Assembly (NCBI GenBank): GCA_016929035.1
Contig: JAFGJP010000008.1
Location: 1 to 24,945 of the forward strand
Length of the DNA stretch: 24,945 nucleotides
Direction: 5' to 3'
DNA from: Candidatus Auribacterota bacterium
GTDB taxonomy: Bacteria; Auribacterota; JAFGBW01; JAFGJP01
In this document: positions 22,977-24,945 of the stretch, piece by piece
How positions within the stretch are numbered: position 1 is the stretch's first letter
Layout of the letters: each line of letters opens with the position of its first letter
The notes under the pieces: model-generated
Database searches by the model: none
What the model was told of the DNA's origin: nothing
The model's input: only the letters and a program-made list of their open reading frames with translations
Program-made: the position numbers and the translations under genes

Positions 22977-24449
22977 GTGAAAAAAATTATTTGTTTTCTA
23001 TTTGCTGGATTTTTAATGATTGTCTTTATTTCTGAAAGTTATTCCGGCACGGCTGAAGAGCTGCAGAAAGAGTTCATCTTTGTCAGTGAAGCGGCAGGAC
23101 AGGCCGTTGTCACGGTCAACGCGACGAAGACTCTTGTTCAAAAATACGGTTTCCGCGACCTGCCTTTCCGGGATCCTTTTTTTGATGAATTTTTCAAGGA
23201 TTTTTTCGGCCCCATGCCTGAGCAGAAAGAAAGGCAGTACAGGATGCAGGGTCTCGGCTCGGGTTTCATCATCGATAAAAGCGGCTACATCCTTACGAAC
23301 GATCATGTCGTGGAAGACGCAGATGAGATCGAGGTTACCCTTCCTGACGGGAGGCGCTATCCTGCAACGGTCATTGGACAGGACAAAAGGAGCGACGTTG
23401 CCGTCTTGAAAATAGAAGGCGAGGATCTGCCGATGCTTGCCATGGGGAATTCTGACCAGCTGAGGACAGGACAATGGGTCATTGCTGTCGGAAATCCGTT
23501 TGGGAACGTGGTGAACAATCCAGACCCGACGATAACGGTCGGCGTTGTCAGCGCGCTTCACAGGAGCCTGGATGTGGGAGAGCAGGACGGCCGCTTTTAC
23601 GGCAATCTGATTCAGACGGACGCCGCGATTAACAGAGGAAATTCAGGTGGTCCGCTCTTGAACCTCAAAGGCGAAGTTGTGGGGATTAATACGCTCATCT
23701 TCAGCACGACAGGAGGAAATCAGGGCATAGGATTTGCGATTCCTATCAATCATGCCAAAAGAGTTTATGAGAATATCATCGGCGGAAAGGAGATTACCTA
23801 TCCCTGGCTGGGTATATGGATCCAGCCCTTGAACAGGGATATCAACAAGCAGTTTGGACTTGAGACAGAAGGACTGGGAGCTCTGATTTTCAAGATCCAG
23901 GAAGGAAGCCCGGCCGAGAAGGCCGGTATTCAGGTAGGGGATGTCGTCCTGAAGATCGCCGATAAGGATATTCGTAATCCGCATGATCTTGTCAATATCG
24001 TTTCAGGGCTGGAAGTCGGGCAAAAAGTGAAAGTGAATATTATCCGCGAGGGGGAAACTCTTGAGATAGAGGTGGAAATCGGCGCCAGGCCTTCAGAATT
24101 TATTGTGGCAAAAAGAACTCTTGAGAAAAAGGCGAAGCCTCAGGAAAAAGACTCCTGGAGGGGAATAAAAGTCAGAGATATTACGGATGAGGACAGGACC
24201 CGCCTCAAAGATAAAGAGATCAAGGGTGTCATTGTCGACAGTGTGGAGCCATACTCGCCGGCTCATTTTTCAGGGATACGCAAGGGAAGCCTCATCGATG
24301 AGGTGAACCGCGTTCCCGTCGCTTCAGCAGAAGAATTCTATCAGATTGCCAGCGAATTGAAGGGAAAGATCCTGGTTCATACTGACGGCGGCTATTTTGT
24401 GATCGATGAAGAGAAAGAAAAAGAAAGCGGAGAGGATGAATCTCGGTGA
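22977..24449 (+). CDS. degQ: Do-like periplasmic serine protease (DegQ/HtrA)
   Basis: Periplasmic quality-control protease/chaperone. 490 residues from GTG 22977, with AAGGAGG six bases upstream overlapping the end of recA. A signal peptide (about 1-23) is followed by the trypsin-like domain with catalytic His110 (ILTNDHVV), Asp140 (RSDVAVLKI) and Ser223 (INRGNSGGPLLN). An acidic/aromatic loop (FRDPFFDEFFKDFFGPMPEQ) before the catalytic core matches the LA loop of DegP/DegQ. Two PDZ domains follow (about 270-365 and 390-475). The C-terminal tail is highly charged. DegP, DegQ and MucD cannot be told apart from sequence alone, so the symbol is tentative. Confidence 0.95.
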   Translation: MKKIICFLFAGFLMIVFISESYSGTAEELQKEFIFVSEAAGQAVVTVNATKTLVQKYGFRDLPFRDPFFDEFFKDFFGPMPEQKERQYRMQGLGSGFIIDKSGYILTNDHVVEDADEIEVTLPDGRRYPATVIGQDKRSDVAVLKIEGEDLPMLAMGNSDQLRTGQWVIAVGNPFGNVVNNPDPTITVGVVSALHRSLDVGEQDGRFYGNLIQTDAAINRGNSGGPLLNLKGEVVGINTLIFSTTGGNQGIGFAIPINHAKRVYENIIGGKEITYPWLGIWIQPLNRDINKQFGLETEGLGALIFKIQEGSPAEKAGIQVGDVVLKIADKDIRNPHDLVNIVSGLEVGQKVKVNIIREGETLEIEVEIGARPSEFIVAKRTLEKKAKPQEKDSWRGIKVRDITDEDRTRLKDKEIKGVIVDSVEPYSPAHFSGIRKGSLIDEVNRVPVASAEEFYQIASELKGKILVHTDGGYFVIDEEKEKESGEDESR

Positions 24450-24945
24450 AATCAGAGGATCTCAGGCAGAAGTTTCTCGGATTTTTTGAAAAGAAAGGGC
24501 ACAAGGTGTGCAAGAGCGATTATCTTGTCCCGCCGTCGGATCCCACTCTTCTTTTCACGACAGCCGGAATGGTCCAGTTCAAGCCTTTGTGGGCAGGGGC
24601 GAAGCTGGATTTTTCTCGTGCGGCGAGCGTACAGAAGTGCCTTCGTGCAGGAGGAAAAGGGAGCGATCTGGAAAATGTCGGTAAGACTCTTCGCCATCAT
24701 ACGTTTTTTGAAATGCTGGGAAATTTTTCATTTGGCGACTATTTCAAGGAAGAGGCGATTGTGTGGGCGTGGGAGTTTGTTGTAGAGGTCCTGCGCATGG
24801 ATTCGTCAAAGATCTTTATTACGGTTTTCAAAGATGACGATGAGGCTGCTCAGATTTGGCAGAAAAAAATCGGCATCGCGGAAAACAGGATTATCCGCCT
24901 CGGAGAAAAGGATAATTTCTGGGGGCCTGCCGGTGAGGAGGGGGC
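24446..24945 (+). CDS. alaS: Alanyl-tRNA synthetase, N-terminal part (cut by the window's right edge)
   Basis: Charges tRNA-Ala with alanine. 166 complete codons are visible from GTG 24446, which overlaps the protease stop as GTGA; GAGAGG lies about nine bases upstream. Class II synthetase motifs in family order: LRQKFLGFFEKKGHKV, PSDPTLLFTTAGMVQFK (motif 1 region), SVQKCLRAGGKGSDLENVG, RHHTFFEMLGNFSFGDYFK (motif 2), and RLGEKDNFWGPAGEEG at the edge. The WGPAGEEG form, instead of the enterobacterial WQMGDTG, is characteristic of a subset of bacterial lineages. Editing and C-terminal domains lie outside the window. Confidence 0.97.
   Translation, partial: MKSEDLRQKFLGFFEKKGHKVCKSDYLVPPSDPTLLFTTAGMVQFKPLWAGAKLDFSRAASVQKCLRAGGKGSDLENVGKTLRHHTFFEMLGNFSFGDYFKEEAIVWAWEFVVEVLRMDSSKIFITVFKDDDEAAQIWQKKIGIAENRIIRLGEKDNFWGPAGEEG

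Overview
The window looks like a chromosomal segment of a flagellated, Gram-negative-type (diderm) bacterium. The evidence is a lipoprotein with a lipobox, a periplasmic Do-like protease, a complete flagellar export-gate operon and a sigma-54-type promoter. Base composition looks slightly under 50% GC by eye, with AT-rich gaps. The gene set does not match any well-known model genome that I recognise. The mixture suggests an uncultured lineage such as Omnitrophota, or possibly Desulfobacterota or Nitrospirota: thpR-recA-degQ-alaS in a row, a Gld-like ABC module, glgC-glgA after lepA-lepB, and a cysteine-rich mini-protein resembling DUF6485. That placement is an inference with low certainty. No rRNA, tRNA, CRISPR array, phage gene or insertion sequence was seen.

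Layout. (1) 1-621: the 3' part of prfB (release factor 2), running rightward. (2) 639-8607, leftward: one compact operon in the order fliO-fliP-fliQ-fliR-flhB-flhA-flhF-flhG, followed by two small unrecognised genes (an 88-residue membrane protein and a 46-residue micro-ORF). Most junctions overlap (ATGA or a few bases). It is headed by a well-formed -24/-12 sigma-54 promoter at 8641-8658, with a long inverted repeat about 80 bp upstream of the predicted start. (3) 8608-9182: a divergent AT-rich control region. (4) 9183-15101, rightward: rpe, lepA, lepB, glgC, glgA. (5) 15227-16262, rightward: three very small genes rich in cysteine or zinc-ribbon motifs (a glycine-zipper lipoprotein with a C-terminal zinc ribbon, a bare SEC-C motif protein, and an eight-cysteine protein), with a strong terminator after the first. 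(6) 16482-20617, leftward: an ABC ATPase, an ABC-2 permease and a Gld-like auxiliary protein, then a PanE-type ketopantoate reductase. (7) 20792-24945, rightward: pncC, thpR, recA, a DegQ/HtrA protease and the start of alaS, with overlapping or nearly touching ends.

How the genes work together. FliO/P/Q/R, FlhB and FlhA build the flagellar type III export gate. FlhF and FlhG set the position and number of flagella. The operon is probably sigma-54 controlled. Rpe (pentose phosphate), LepA (translation), LepB (signal peptide removal) and GlgC/GlgA (glycogen synthesis) are housekeeping or storage functions. The recA cluster joins NMN recycling, RNA end processing, recombination, periplasmic proteolysis and tRNA charging.

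The most notable points are a FlhB whose autocleavage loop reads NPTL instead of NPTH, a FlhF whose G3 motif reads DSSGI instead of DTAGR, the two new-looking small genes closing the flagellar operon, the sigma-54 promoter with its upstream inverted repeat, and the run of three small metal-ribbon proteins. I found nothing that I can call a wholly new system with confidence.
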